Source of the DNA: Fomitopsis serialis
Lineage: Eukaryota; Basidiomycota; Agaricomycetes; Polyporales; Fomitopsidaceae
Assembly (NCBI RefSeq): GCF_022376445.1
Contig: NW_025955039.1
Span: 1 to 64,000 of the forward strand
Length of the DNA: 64,000 bases
Direction: 5' to 3'
Both the position numbers and the translations under genes were made by a program. Below the pieces are notes generated by a model. That model was not told where the DNA came from and did no database searches. It saw only the letters and a program-made list of their open reading frames with translations. Positions 11,457 to 22,192 of the stretch are shown here, piece after piece. How positions within the stretch are numbered: the stretch's first letter is position 1; every line of letters begins with the position of its first letter.

Positions 11457-12856
11457 TTAGTAGGGGTAGTCGTCAAACACATCGAAGTCGAGGCGCCAAC
11501 CCTTGCTCGGGTTGACAACACGCTGAGGTGGGTGGGCGGCTGCCGCAGCCTCGAGCTTCTCGAACAGGTCATCCGGGAGCGGGAACACTATCAAATCGCC
11601 CCCACGTCAGCCTCTGTCCGCCTTAACAGCCCACCTGTGCTGAAACTCACCTTTGAAGTTCTCCTCGACGCGGGAGGGCGTCACGCTCTTAGGGAGCACA
11701 ATCGTGCCGCGCTGGACGTGCCAGCTAATAATCGCCTGCGCTGGCGTGATGCCGAGCGCCTCCGCGATCTTCTTCACCTCGGGCTGGTTCAGCGTCTCCT
11801 TGACTTGCTTATTGCTCCCCAGCGGGCTGTAAGCCTCGAGCAGGATCCCGTTGTCCTTCGACCACTTGAGCAGCTCTGGCTGCGGGTTCCAGAAGTTGAG
11901 CTCGACTTGGTTCACTGCGGGCTGAACCTTGAGGTCATTCGCGGTGAGGTTCTTCACGCGCGGGATGTTGAAGCTACGAGATTGCGAGTCAGCCGATGCG
12001 AAAGCGGCCAGATGCGGATACGCACTTGCTAATGCCGATGTTGCGGACCTTGCCCTTCTCAACCATCTCTTCGAGTTTCTGCCAGGTCGGGTAGGGGTCG
12101 GCAGTGAGCGCCTCGTCCACCTGGGTCGTGTCCTTCTTGAACGCAACGGGCCAGTGCATCAGATAGAGGTCGAGGTAGTCCGTGCCGAGCTTCTGAAGGG
12201 AGTCGTCAAGCGCTTCCTCGATATCCTCGGGTGCGTGGAAAGTGTTCCAGAGCTTGGAGGTAAGCCAAAGGTCTTTCCGGGAGACGCCGCTCTCCTTTAT
12301 CGCCTGTCCGACCTCCGCTTCGTTCTGTCAAGTCATCGGTGTCAAAGAAAGCTCAGTGATGAGCAAAGAGTAGAGTTGGGGTAGAGACGCACTCTGTAGA
12401 TCCAGGCACCGTCGATGTGCCGATATCCCGCGTTGAGCGCAGTCTTGACGGCTGCGCCAACTTCGCCTGGGCTCGCTTGCCAGACACCTGCGCGACCATA
12501 CATGGGTCAGGAACGCGAACGCCCATCGTGGATGCAAGTCCAAGATAGCGCATGCAGAAAGAGGACTCACCGAGGGCGACAGACGGTATCTTGTTTCCAC
12601 TAGGCAGCGTGTAGTGCTCCGGCAGGCTGGAGACGTTGCGCACACCCTGGAAGCCCTTCTGGTGGCAGCCACGAAGGCTCATGCCCGTGCGAGTGAGCAG
12701 ACGAACGCCTACGAACGCGACGACCATGACGGCGAATACGCGGAGAAGAGTCGTGAAGTTCCTGAGTACGCGGAGCTTGCGAGAGGGGGGTTTTGGCACG
12801 ACCTCAGAGCTCTCTGGGTCGTGGGTCGGGAGTGGTTTGTAGGGATTGTCTGACAT
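11457..12856 (-). CDS. Aldo-keto reductase with an N-terminal membrane anchor
   Basis: A NADPH-dependent aldo-keto reductase. Five exons (12856-12571, 12487-12393, 12324-12026, 11973-11651, 11587-11457) give 1134 nt, 377 aa. The TIM-barrel catalytic tetrad is visible: Asp121 in GYRHIDGA, Tyr126 (WIY), Lys151 (LTSKLW) and His184 (YLMHWP). [14 protein letters not shown] and [11 protein letters not shown] are the usual AKR signatures. Unusually, about 85 residues precede the barrel: a polar, proline-rich start, then a hydrophobic segment ([19 protein letters not shown], about 36-54), so the enzyme is probably tethered to a membrane. The barrel begins near [16 protein letters not shown]. Substrate unknown; glycerol dehydrogenase/aldose reductase-like. 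The frame is intact. Confidence 0.92.
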
Positions 12857-13299
12857 GTGGTGTACGGCGAAGAGGGTGGGTGCGTGTTATATGGGTGTGA
12901 ACGGAGGCCGGAGAGGCGAGGAGCGAGGAGGGGGTTATGTAACCGAGGGACCTCTGCGATCGGAATATCCTCGGAACCTTGGTTTATGACGAGGGCACTT
13001 CGAATTCTTGCTCCCCTGTGCTCCTCACCATGATGTGACATGGCGCATTGCTGCCTACTGCTGCCCAGAATCCGCCTGGAATCCGAATGGCATGCTAAGT
13101 ATAGAAGAGATACCCAGAAGATGCTCATGTTGCATGATCGCCTGACTGTAAGTACTCTACGCAGTATGCATGATGCTCCCACTGCTTAGGGCTTACGGGA
13201 TAGCAGACAGGATAGATCTCGCTTGACAGGAAGTTACAGGAAGTTGCTGTTCGACGGCACTGTCGATGCTAGAGTACACCGTCTCCGGTACGCAGAATC
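12857..13299. other. Intergenic, AKR promoter side
   Basis: About 440 bp upstream of the aldo-keto reductase. No coding or RNA feature is recognised. Confidence 0.45.
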
Positions 13300-13540
13300 T
13301 CAATACGACCTCCGAATTTGACGTGGGAAGGACGGTCGCTGGAGCAAGCTCTGCGGCGCACTCCATACTCTCAGGTTGTGCTGATGTGACACAAGTGACG
13401 CACTTGCCGACGAGCTTGTCTCTGAGACCTCTGGGTTCAGCTTCGCGTACCTCAAGGAAGCTTTATGTGTAACATCCACGACTCTGACCCGCTGGCGAAT
13501 AAAATCGTGGCCTGCGAGCACCTTGAAAGGGTACATGAAG
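13300..13540 (+). pseudogene. Fragment of the AAA-ATPase 3' exon
   Basis: On the plus strand, 13,400-13,470 reads DALADELVSETSGFSFAYLKE, nearly identical to the exon at about 6365-6450 on the minus strand of the AAA-ATPase gene. The surrounding exons are missing or unrecognisable. The fragment lies convergent to zinc-finger copy 3, exactly as the complete AAA gene lies convergent to copy 2, so it marks one end of the inverted duplication. Confidence 0.75.
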
Positions 13541-13719
13541 ACTTTACGGTGAACGGGGAGACATGAAACTCAGCACGCTCACTCTATCACTGAAAATGAG
13601 GGACGCGGGTTGAGTCTTGAGCTTGAGTAGCTGATGATGGTTAAACGCATCAAAATGTGGCTAGCTGAACATAAGTGACTCGAGCTCAAGGCTTCTACTC
13701 CTACACACCCACCCACCAC

Positions 13720-14743
13720 CTACCGATGTACAGGTCGCAAGCATCCCGCCTTCTGCAGATGTCGGAGCCATGAGTCCCGCCGGCTGAAGCTTTTAAGGCA
13801 TCCACCAACCATTCGCCTCCCTCCATGCTCGTACTTCTCCCCAGAGTGTCCTGGCGCGTCCTCCTCCGGCACCCCACAGCAGACCCACTCTGGCCCGCGA
13901 CTGAGCGCGAAGTGCGTGCGGACGTGGCGGTCAAAGTCGCCCTTGCGCCGCGTCAAGAAATCACAGTGCGAGCAGGTAAACCACCCGTTGTGTTCCTCGC
14001 GCTGCGTCGTGGAGGCAAACCCGACTTGCTTGTTGCGCGGGGTTGTCGTGCGTGCCCGGCGGAGGAACGACGATGTGAGGGTGTGCGGGACGGGAGAGAA
14101 TGCGTTCGATCTCGCGCGTCTGGTATCTTTACGTGACGAACGGGCGGTAGATGGGCCGCGGGAAGGTCCGGGAAGCGGAACAGAGGATGATGCAGCATCG
14201 GAACTGGGAGAGGAGGCGAACGAGTCCTCCCAGGAGGAGGAGGGAGACGACGTGGAGATCGTGGTGCCCGTAGAGCTTCCACTTGGGCTCATATATGAGA
14301 TGCCCGCGTCGTAGCAGGGAACCTGAGACACGTCAACGGCACTCGGCACGAGCGGTTCCGAGGACCATACGACAGGAGGAAGGTAGTCCCACAGGACATC
14401 GTTCTCAAAGGTCCGAAATGCGTCCACTGACTGCGACGTTGTACCTAGAGCCAGCGGACTGTACAATGCGTGAGTAGTAGAACCACACGCATGAGACTAT
14501 GCACATACTCTGCGTAAGGCACCGGTGTAGAGGACACTTCGCCGATGAGGAGCTCGGCATCCGGGGCAAAGAAGAGATCACCCGATGTCGCGTCAGGCGA
14601 TCCGCACCATTGCCAGTGCTCGGTCGTCAAACCGGAGTAGCCACTGAGTGGGGACGGCGTGTATATAGAGGGGTTGCAATGTCGGTGGCACACGAGACAA
14701 GGTCATCGTGATTACAGTAGTATGCCGACTGTGTGATAGACAT
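13720..14743 (-). CDS. C2H2-type zinc-finger protein, intact copy (307 aa)
   Basis: A putative DNA-binding protein of a basidiomycete C2H2 family. Exons 14743-14694, 14643-14509 and 14458-13720 sum to 924 nt. The ATG at 14743 gives MSITQSAYYCNHDDLVS and lies about 75 bp from a TATA box. The middle is Ser/Pro-rich and low-complexity (about residues 110-165). The first finger is canonical: CSHCDFLTRRKGDFDRHVRTH (C-X2-C-X12-H-X3-H, split here only as a motif name). A second, Cys/His-rich module follows, from WVCCGVPEEDAPG to CLKSFSRRDSWLRHLQKAGC, probably C2HC-like. The family is known only as hypothetical C2H2-domain proteins. The first intron (donor GTGTGC) is the least certain element, since no ATG lies in the exon 2 frame without it. 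Confidence 0.75.
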
Positions 14744-14813
14744 GGCGGAGGGTATCGAACTTCTGCGCGACGCAGGGAGGCGATGGGGGCATCATGGCGT
14801 CCGGAGCCACTGC

Positions 14814-14820
14814 TTTTATA
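14814..14820 (-). promoter_or_regulatory. TATA box of zinc-finger copy 3
   Basis: TATAAAA on the minus strand, about 75 bp upstream of the ATG at 14,743, in the context GGTATAAAAGCAG conserved with copy 2. Confidence 0.6.
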
Positions 14821-15236
14821 CCTGCGCGGGCGGATAGCATCTCGCCGTCGTGCAGCGCAAGGCGGCGAGGGTCGAGGGAATCGAGTGCACCTTTACAAGC
14901 ACCAAGAGGCGCGCCGCTATACCTTATATGGTGCAAACGGGGTGTCGTGATGCGAAAACAGTGTATCTTTACAAGCACCACGGTGTTAGCGGAGGTACTG
15001 GCGAGATAATCGTGGTTGATCAGCGTACCTCTGCGTGTACCATCCAAACTGAGTAGGTGCGGTACACGGGTAGCGTTCTGTCACCTGAACCATCCATTGT
15101 CCACATTGAAGACGCCTCGCTGATATGTCTCCCGTGCGTGGAATGCGTTGCCTCTGCCGCAGTAGTGTCCACGGAGCGCGAGTGTCCTAACAATTGGGAT
15201 AGGTGACCGCCCGGTCACTAGCCTCAGGCTGGGGCG

Positions 15237-15560
15237 AGACGACCTGTTTTATGTCCGGTTGCAGGCAGTATTAGCACTTCTTGGGAGCAGTGCGGCCGAT
15301 GCAATGACAAGAACGGCGGTAAGGTTGGCTCGACGGCTGATACCAGCGTGTAACATCATAGATGTTGCTACTCGTAACTTCTTCTATCTAAAAGGAATGG
15401 GACGAGGGTACATCTGTGGCGCAGATCGCGCACATGGCAAGCCACGTTCGCCGCGTGGCCTCATGTGGCGCACCCTCCTCCCATAAGCTCTCGGCGCCTT
15501 TCGCTCTCGGGCGCCTGCGCCATCCCCGCCCGACGCGTCCCCGAGGTGGTGGCTGCTCAT
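15237..15560. other. Intergenic, nothing recognised
   Basis: No gene supported. Frames on both strands at 15,380-15,830 overlap each other and the repeat region. Confidence 0.45.
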
Positions 15561-15968
15561 GCGAAACGGGCAACAAACATTGCGAGAGTGGAAAAGTAAC
15601 GGGAAAAATATCCCTGTGACGGGAAAACTTGGACCGCCTCTTGGGAAAATGGGCAGCAATGGCTCGGGTGCCTTCTGCCCACTGGCACCCATGCAATCCC
15701 GCCCGAGGTGTCCCCGAAGTGGGATTTCCGTGCTCATCAGTGGGTGATTATGGGCATCACACGGCGGGGGCAGAGCATAAGGCAATGAATGGGAAGCATG
15801 ATTAACGGAAAATACAAGACAAGTAAACAACTGGGAGACTAAGACATGTCAATAACGGGAAAGCAACTCCAGGGAATATTTATTCAGTAACGTAACGGGA
15901 AGTAAGCACTGGGAAGATATACATAATCACAGGAGTAACAGGCAGCACTGAGTAAATCAAACACCACC

Positions 15969-15991
15969 AGCCCGTGGCAAAGCCATGGGCT
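15969..15991. repeat. Hairpin 1
   Basis: AGCCCGTGGC and GCCATGGGCT flank an AAA triloop. All ten pairs can form as RNA, one of them G-U. Confidence 0.6.
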
Positions 15992-16493
15992 GGCATTACA
16001 TTAGCATTGAACCTCAAAAGTAACATGGAGCACAGAATGAAAGGACCACCGGGCATGCATTAGCATTGTAAGATTATGGGTGACATGAAGGTCAGCCACA
16101 ATGGAAATGCCAGGAAGAGAGCAGTCACGGGAAACAGCACCTGTGTAATGGGAAAACCAGGTAGCAACAGCTCGGGCACCATCCGCTCGCCTGCACCTGC
16201 ATAATATTAATACTTCCCCGAGGTGTCCCCGAGGTGGGATTTCCGCACAAAATGGGCATCACACAGTGGGAGCATACATAGCTACGGGCAACAAATGGGA
16301 AGCATGAGTAACGGGAAATACAAGACAAGTCAGTACTGGGAGACCAGGATATGTCAATAACGGGAAATCACAAAATATGTAGTCAGTACCGGGAAGATAC
16401 ATGTCATCAATGGGAAGACTGCATAAGCACCAGGAAAACATGCATCAATAATCACAAGATGCACATGCAGCATTGAATGAACCAAATGCCGCC

Positions 16494-16516
16494 AGCCCGT
16501 GGCGAAGCCGCGGGCT
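16494..16516. repeat. Hairpin 2
   Basis: AGCCCGTGGC, loop GAA, GCCGCGGGCT. Ten pairs, one G-U at a different position from hairpin 1. Confidence 0.6.
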
Positions 16517-16583
16517 GGCATTGCATTAGTATGTAACCTTAGAAGTAACATGGAGCACAGAACAAAGGACCGCCGCCACTGGC

Positions 16584-16607
16584 AGACCTGTGGCGAAGCC
16601 CAGGTCT
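16584..16607. repeat. Hairpin 3
   Basis: AGACCTGTGGC, loop GAA, GCCCAGGTCT. The lower stem has a different sequence from the other copies but still pairs, with one bulged T. Confidence 0.55.
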
Positions 16608-16670
16608 GGCATGCAATAGCATTGTAATATTATGGGCGACATGAAGCAGTGAATGAAGAACCGCCCCGGC

Positions 16671-16693
16671 AACCCGTGGCGAAGCCACGGGTT
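16671..16693. repeat. Hairpin 4
   Basis: AACCCGTGGC, loop GAA, GCCACGGGTT: a perfect ten-pair stem. Confidence 0.6.
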
Positions 16694-16907
16694 GGCGAAG
16701 CTCGTATATGTAGGAGGAGGCAAACGAGAAATGTAAACGACTTGTTAAGTTCTTTTTATCGGCAGACTGAGACTGTGACGCATTGACCACGTGATCGCGA
16801 TACTGCGGGGAAAGCGGTTAGCGCCCGGTCTGTACTCTGAGATTAACCTCGGAGTCGAAGTGCTTCAAGCGGACAGTCGGCTTGCCCATACGCAGCGACA
16901 GACCACC

Positions 16908-17670
16908 ATGGCTACCAACGCAAGGTAAGCTGGTTTCTGCAGAGCACCTGCTTGCTCTCAACACGCTTACCAGGACGCTCGCTAGCTGCATCTTCTGCAA
17001 GATCGTCAAAGGTCAGCTATCCCACCAGCTAACGCCGTATCGCTGATCTTTACACGCCCGGACACGCATGCAGGAGAGATCCCGAGCTTCAAGCTCATCG
17101 AGACCGAGTCTGCGTTCTCCTTCCTCGACATCAACCCGCTCGCGAAGGGGCACGCTCTCGTCATTCCTAAGTGTACGTCATATATAGGTCGACGGTGGTG
17201 CGCGATTTGTGCTGACTGCGAGGGTCGTCCTGACGCACGGCAGATCATGCTGAAAAGCTGCATGACGTCCCGGACGAGCACCTGAAGGACCTCATGGTGA
17301 TCGCAAAGAAGATCGCCGTTGCGCAGGGCTTCGTCGACTACAACATCCTCCAGGTGAGTACACAAGTGATAACCCGTGAATCACCGCCACAACCACCCCT
17401 GCACTTATTACGTGTCACTCACCTCGGATGCCCTCGGTTTCCCACTCCGCGGTGTATTCCTCATTGCAACCATGCTCACAGTACTAATTCCGAGATCATT
17501 CACAGAACAACGGCCGCATCGCACACCAAGAAGTCGACCATGTTCATTTCCACGTCATCCCCAAGCCCAGCGCGACCGACACCGAAGGTCTCGTCATCGG
17601 ATGGCCGCAACAGAAGCTCTCTATGGACGAGCTCTCGAAGCTGCATGAGGAAATCAAGGGGAAGTTGTGA
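16908..17670 (+). CDS. HIT-family hydrolase (Hnt1-like)
   Basis: A histidine-triad nucleotide-binding protein, expected to hydrolyse adenosine 5'-monophosphoramidates like yeast Hnt1/HINT1. Five exons (16908-16924, 16974-17011, 17074-17172, 17244-17353, 17506-17670) total 429 nt, 142 aa, the usual size. The N-terminal CIFCKIVKGEIPSFKLIE and FLDINPLAKGHALVIPK are standard HIT features. The catalytic triad is H100-V-H102-F-H104-V followed by IPKP. The first exon is only 17 nt and is read through a phase-2 splice. The gene is intact. It is tail-to-tail with the P450 at 18,124. Confidence 0.93.
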
Positions 17671-18123
17671 GTCAGTGGGAAAGCGCGAACACCTCAGACG
17701 AAGTAACGAAGTGCTATATCTGGAACGTGTATGTAGGTTAAATGGAGATGGTCCCTCTGACAAGAGTGTTGTGGCCTGAGGAGACGATATGAGCCTGTTG
17801 GGCACCGCATTGAGTACCTCGGAAACCCTTGCTTCACACAGAACAAGATCCGTTGGCTCAGCCTTCAGTTCGAGGTCGTCGAGATGCGGTGACGGAGATT
17901 CGTGCGTACGTGCATGCGGACCTCTCGATGTGTCATATTTCAGCAGGAAATGACTGGGACGTCAATGACATTCCTCGCGAGAGAACTATATTGTTATTCG
18001 AGGCTAAGACCTTTTCCTGTCAATGCTACAGTACAACAGAGGCGTCCAGGCTACCACCCTTACTACATACGATCCGTCAACCCTATCTTGCGCGTCTCGG
18101 ACACGGCCGTTGACCGAACTCGG
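17671..18123. other. Convergent intergenic region
   Basis: About 450 bp between the stop codons of the HIT gene and a P450. It should hold both 3' ends; no poly(A) signal stands out and no gene is seen. Confidence 0.45.
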
Positions 18124-19812
18124 TTAAGCAAGCTTCTCGAAGACTATTAGGCATTGCTGTCCCTTTGGCCGCGACGCGATGACTTGGTCATCCTGCGCCA
18201 TCGACGCGGACATCTCTGGCGCAACTCGAGTATGACAGGTCGAATACACCTCTCTCAAGAGCATCTTCATCTCAAGCACCGCGAGGCTGTGACATCACAG
18301 GTAAGTGCCCGCCAGCAGAACGCATATTCGCAATGGGCACTCACTGCTTTCCAATGCATCCCCTGCCACCCGTACTGAAGGCAAAGAAGAGCTGATTGCG
18401 CTCCAACGCGCCCGCAGGCTCCAACCACCGCTCCGGTACGAACTCCTCCGGATCCGGGAACACCTTCTCGTCAAGGCGATGCAGCGTATACGCCTGACAG
18501 CTCACGATCGTGTTCTCCGGCACGAACACGTCGCCAATCCGCCGCCCGCCCTTCGGCACCCTGCGCGGCAAGCTCATCGGGATCGGCGAGAAGCGCCGCA
18601 GGCCCTCCTTCACCACCGCGTCGAGGTAGGGCAGGTCGTCGATCGGCGCGCTAGGATTCTCGGCGAGCTCGTGGTGCAGCTTCTCTTGGACGGCGGACGT
18701 CCGCGGGAGGGAGAGCTCGTGCATGAGGAAGCAGAGCCCGTCGCCAGTCGTGTCGTGCCCTGCGATGGTGTGGTCGAGGAGCTCGGAGGCGATCGACTTA
18801 GTGGGGAGCTTCTCGTCGAGGAGCTTGGCGAGGACGGTGTGGCTCGCGACGTCGGTGCGCCTGGCGGTGTTCATGACCTGGGTCGCGACGCGCCTAGGCC
18901 TTGGGGGCCGACGGGTGTATTTGGCTACGAAGGGAACGATCTCGCTGGGGAGGTAGTCTGAGAGATAGTATTCCTTGTACGAGTCTATTGCGTGTCAGTT
19001 GTCGAATGTCATGATGTGGCGACGACTCGGACCTATGAGGTTGGTTTGGTACGCGATTTCTTTCATCTTGATTATTCGTCCGCATCAGTCAATGTATTCG
19101 TCCCTAGTGGATGGAACAGGTGGTATGTGATGCTGTCGAGCGCGTAGCAATGTAGATAGACCTGTGCGAATATATTCAGAATAGTGCGCATCATGAAAAA
19201 CGGACGACAGACATAGATATCGGCGGCTTTGCCGAGGTTCTCCGTGCATTTGGTGACGAAATCTGTGGCGCGGTCTTGGATCCCGCTTACAACCTCGGGC
19301 TGCATGATGTACGACTTGGTGTACCGATCGGCAAATATCTTCTTTCGTTCGCCGTGCTGGTCGTTTCTCGGTTCAAGCTCTTCATAGAATGAGCGTGCTG
19401 CGAGATACTCACAGGACCCTTTTGTACGGCGGAGAACATGCACCTGTACCGTAATCGTATCAGAACTACGTGTCAGTCGCATATCTGACACGCCACTTAC
19501 ATTGTACCGTAGTTGTCGAACAGTCGATAGAATTGGTTTCTCGTATCCGCTGCCTTCAGAGACGTATATTTCCTTCACAGCATCCCACGTCGCAAAGGAT
19601 ACCTCGTCCGGAGCGATCCGTACGACGGGACCATACCGGAGGTGGAGCTCGTGGATCCATTGCTTGCGGGTGCCAGTGAACTCATGGTACATGAGCACTA
19701 GTCGTGTCGCCCCAGCCAACGACGGCCCCGAGATTTTGCTGAGCGGGGATAGTGTCAATCGTTCATAGACGATGTACAGGACGCTGGCAGCGAGGAAGTA
19801 TAGCGTGAGCAT
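18124..19812 (-). CDS. Cytochrome P450, probably frameshifted
   Basis: A membrane P450 monooxygenase. The start at 19812 gives a hydrophobic anchor (LYFLAASVLYIVYERL) and a KISGPSLAG hinge. The I-helix reads AGHDTTG, the K-helix EGLRR (ExxR), the PERF motif PERW, and the heme loop FSTGGRGCIG with the Cys ligand. A last intron (donor after GGAAAGCA) leads to HLAVLEMKMLLREVY and the stop at 18,124. Two places do not read cleanly. At 19,500 the consensus donor GTAAGT puts MFSAVQKGP out of frame. At about 19,072 a TAA interrupts the frame before MKEIAYQTNLIG, which continues one frame over. It is probably a recently inactivated gene, or carries assembly indels. Substrate unknown. Confidence 0.75.
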
Positions 19813-20405
19813 CGTTGTCTTCTGTCTACTAGTAAAGGTTTGACGGTGGTGCTGAGACTTTTCTTGACCCTCTCGATTGCGAGGCGTCCGGTATGAGGGG
19901 AACTACGCACGAGTCAGCTACGTCCCCAACCAAGTTGTTCGATCCTGGAGATAACGAATGGTCAGGGCGGCTGCTTTATCAAGGACCAGTGGCTTCGCGA
20001 ATGTCGAATTACCAAAGTTGGAATCTGTTGGATACTGGTCTGTTCAATGGGGGTCAGTACATATGTGTGGCTACTAGTGAGCATTCAGCGGCATTCGAGG
20101 TATGCCAGGGCAACTGCAGTCATGGCCGTGTTTGCCGGTTCGTGTGCACGCTCGTGCGAGAGCAATATTGAACTTGAATCAAACATCCTCATTTGGACGG
20201 TTCAAGATGACATCTCAGATCCCATCTGTCCGAAATAGCAGCGGAATAATTACTTCTATGAAATTGTCGGTACATCATACAACTCAGTACCAGTGATAGG
20301 TGGTTCACAGCATGGTGCATACTGCTTACATCGACGAACTTGTTGAGCGATATCGATACAGTCTACATTGATACATCCGCCCAATTTACTTATACTGTCG
20401 CGGGC
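19813..20405. other. Intergenic between P450 and glutathione synthetase
   Basis: About 590 bp. No coding or RNA feature recognised; presumed P450 promoter. Confidence 0.45.
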
Positions 20406-22192
20406 TCACTCGTCGACGAGAAGCACCGAGTCGAGCACCGAGAACCCAGCTGCCACACCACCCTCGTTGCTATCCTTGCCTTTCGTCCGCACCAACCACC
20501 CAACCTCCTTCTCCTTCACCCACTTGTCTGGGCCACCGAATAGCGCCCACCCAAATATGCCCAGCTCGCTGACGACCTCCGCCTTCACGGCGCCCTCGGT
20601 ACCGCCGCCCGCCCGCACGAGGTAGTTCCCCAGCCCCTCCGGCGCCGCGATCAGTTCCATCGCGATCCACGCCTCGCGCTCTTTCACGGGCAGGCTGTCG
20701 AGGAACGTCGGGATCGCCTCCTTGTATACGTTGTTCCCGCCGCCCTCGCGCTGCGGCTTCAGCACCAGCTTCGCCGAGCGCTCGCGAGCCCTCCGCACAC
20801 CAGAGCACTCGTTCGTCGGGTCCGTCGTGGGGTCCGCGCCGGGCACGTCCTCGTCCAAGCCCCACATGTCCATCCAGCTTGACCGCAGCTCATCCAGCTC
20901 GGCCTGAGCGAACACGTCTGCGCCCCAACGGGACGAGTCGCTGAGGAAGCTCTCGAGCACGCCTGCGTTGGTCAGCACCTGCTGCACCTTCTTTCCGCCG
21001 GCGAGTTGCAGCTGGATGGATGGGCACTGGATCGCGCACGAACTTTCCAGCAGGTATCGCGTGTCGTAGAATGCGTGGGTCAGATAGTCTGCGGGTGTGT
21101 AACCAGCTCTGAAGTAGACTGTCGAGATCTCGACCGATGTGGAACCGTCTGAGAGAAGTCCGGACGGTAATGTTATGCGAAGTACGTGGGTCGCACGGTC
21201 GACCGTTGCTGACTGGCCGAGCTGGCGGAAAGTCTGCCGTACTATGTGAATACCATGCCTGCCCCAAATCAGCTGGCATCCTTCATCAGGAGGAGCGAGA
21301 CTCACTTATCCAGTAGATCATACTCGATCCACCGCTGATCAAAGACGTTTCGCTCGTTCTCTTGAACCACGAACAGAATCCGGGCACTGGCATCCGGTCA
21401 CTAAAGCAGGCAGCGAAGTCGCGGTTAATGGTGCTCACTCGGGGACACCGTACGCCTTATGCGCGTCGGAAAGTCCTTCAGCTAGTCCCGCCGTGGTGTT
21501 GTTAGTGGGGAAGCGCTCCTCCTGGAGATATGGGGAAACTCCATAGTATTGCGTCGATTTGTATAAATATCTGGACGTACAAGTCGATCCTCGAGGTGTT
21601 CGTAGATTATAGACGCACGCACTTGTGTAAGTTAGCGGATCGTTCTGATAGTGTGCCGAAGGACGATGATATGGTGTTGAACTCGACTTGTCTCAGAGAG
21701 GTGGGCTCGCCGCTGTCGGGAGCGTGTACGAGATAGTCTGATCTGAAGAGACCTAGTTGCAGGGGCTGCACATCGCACATCCTCTTTCATTGATCAATCA
21801 AGCACCGGATCATTTGGACGTACCCGAGCAACATTCTCATCTCGTAGTCTCCTCCAGCGCCGCCAGAGCTGTCCAGTAAACTCATCCACCTTTCCTACGC
21901 CCTCCACCTCTCCCATGACGCGATCGAGGAACTCTTCGTCCATGGCAACGCGCGCGTAGAGGACGTTGTATATCCGCTGCAACCTCTGTGCATGCTCGAA
22001 CAATCTGCGAGGAAATGGAGAGGGAAAGAGAGCGAGAGGTGCATGGATCGTGGAGGTCGGCGCCGGTGGCTGAGCTGTGGCTACTGGTAAGTAGACCAGG
22101 CCATGAGACAATGCATACGTCGTCGCGAGGAGTGTCAGAGACTCAAGCTGCGTTTCCGAGAGTTCAGGAGGCCATTTGCGAAGAGGGCTCAT
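20406..22192 (-). CDS. GSH2: Glutathione synthetase
   Basis: The eukaryotic-type ATP-grasp ligase joining gamma-glutamylcysteine and glycine, the last step of glutathione synthesis, in the cytosol. Five exons (22192-21824, 21765-21623, 21570-21439, 21386-21306, 21258-20406) give 1578 nt, 525 aa, the family's usual length. N-terminal WPPELSETQLESL and PSPFPRRLFEHA, then GLFRSDYLVH, QVEFNTISSSFG, ILFVVQENERNVFDQRWIE, the ATP-grasp stretch LVLKPQREGGGNNVYKEAI, ELGIFGWALFG, and the glycine-rich EGGVAAGFSVLDS near the C-terminus are all present in order. Frame is intact throughout. The second acceptor (CAG before CCC at 21,765) is chosen because it restores PLQLGLFRSDY. Confidence 0.95.

Larger units (their letters stand above)
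13300..15236. repeat. Right arm of the inverted segmental duplication
   Basis: Inverted counterpart of about 4090-6450. It carries the AAA-ATPase fragment, the intact zinc-finger copy, its TATA box and the upstream block up to a GCCCCAGCCTGAGGCTAG-like sequence near 15,230. It is shorter than the left arm because most of the ATPase gene is absent. Confidence 0.7.
15560..16740. repeat. Non-coding repeat region with GGGAA motifs and hairpins
   Basis: The region consists of two diverged direct repeats of roughly 0.5 kb (about 15,590-16,060 and 16,130-16,575). They share GAGGTGTCCCCGA, TGGGATTTCCG, ATGGGCATCACAC, ATGGGAAGCAT and ATACAAGACAAGTCAG-like blocks. Degenerate TAACGGGAAA/ACTGGGAAG motifs recur about 15 times. 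Four GC-rich hairpins, three followed by GGCAT(T)RCAWTAG-type sequence, lie in the right half. There is no credible ORF. It could be a decayed mobile element or a structured non-coding locus. Confidence 0.6.
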
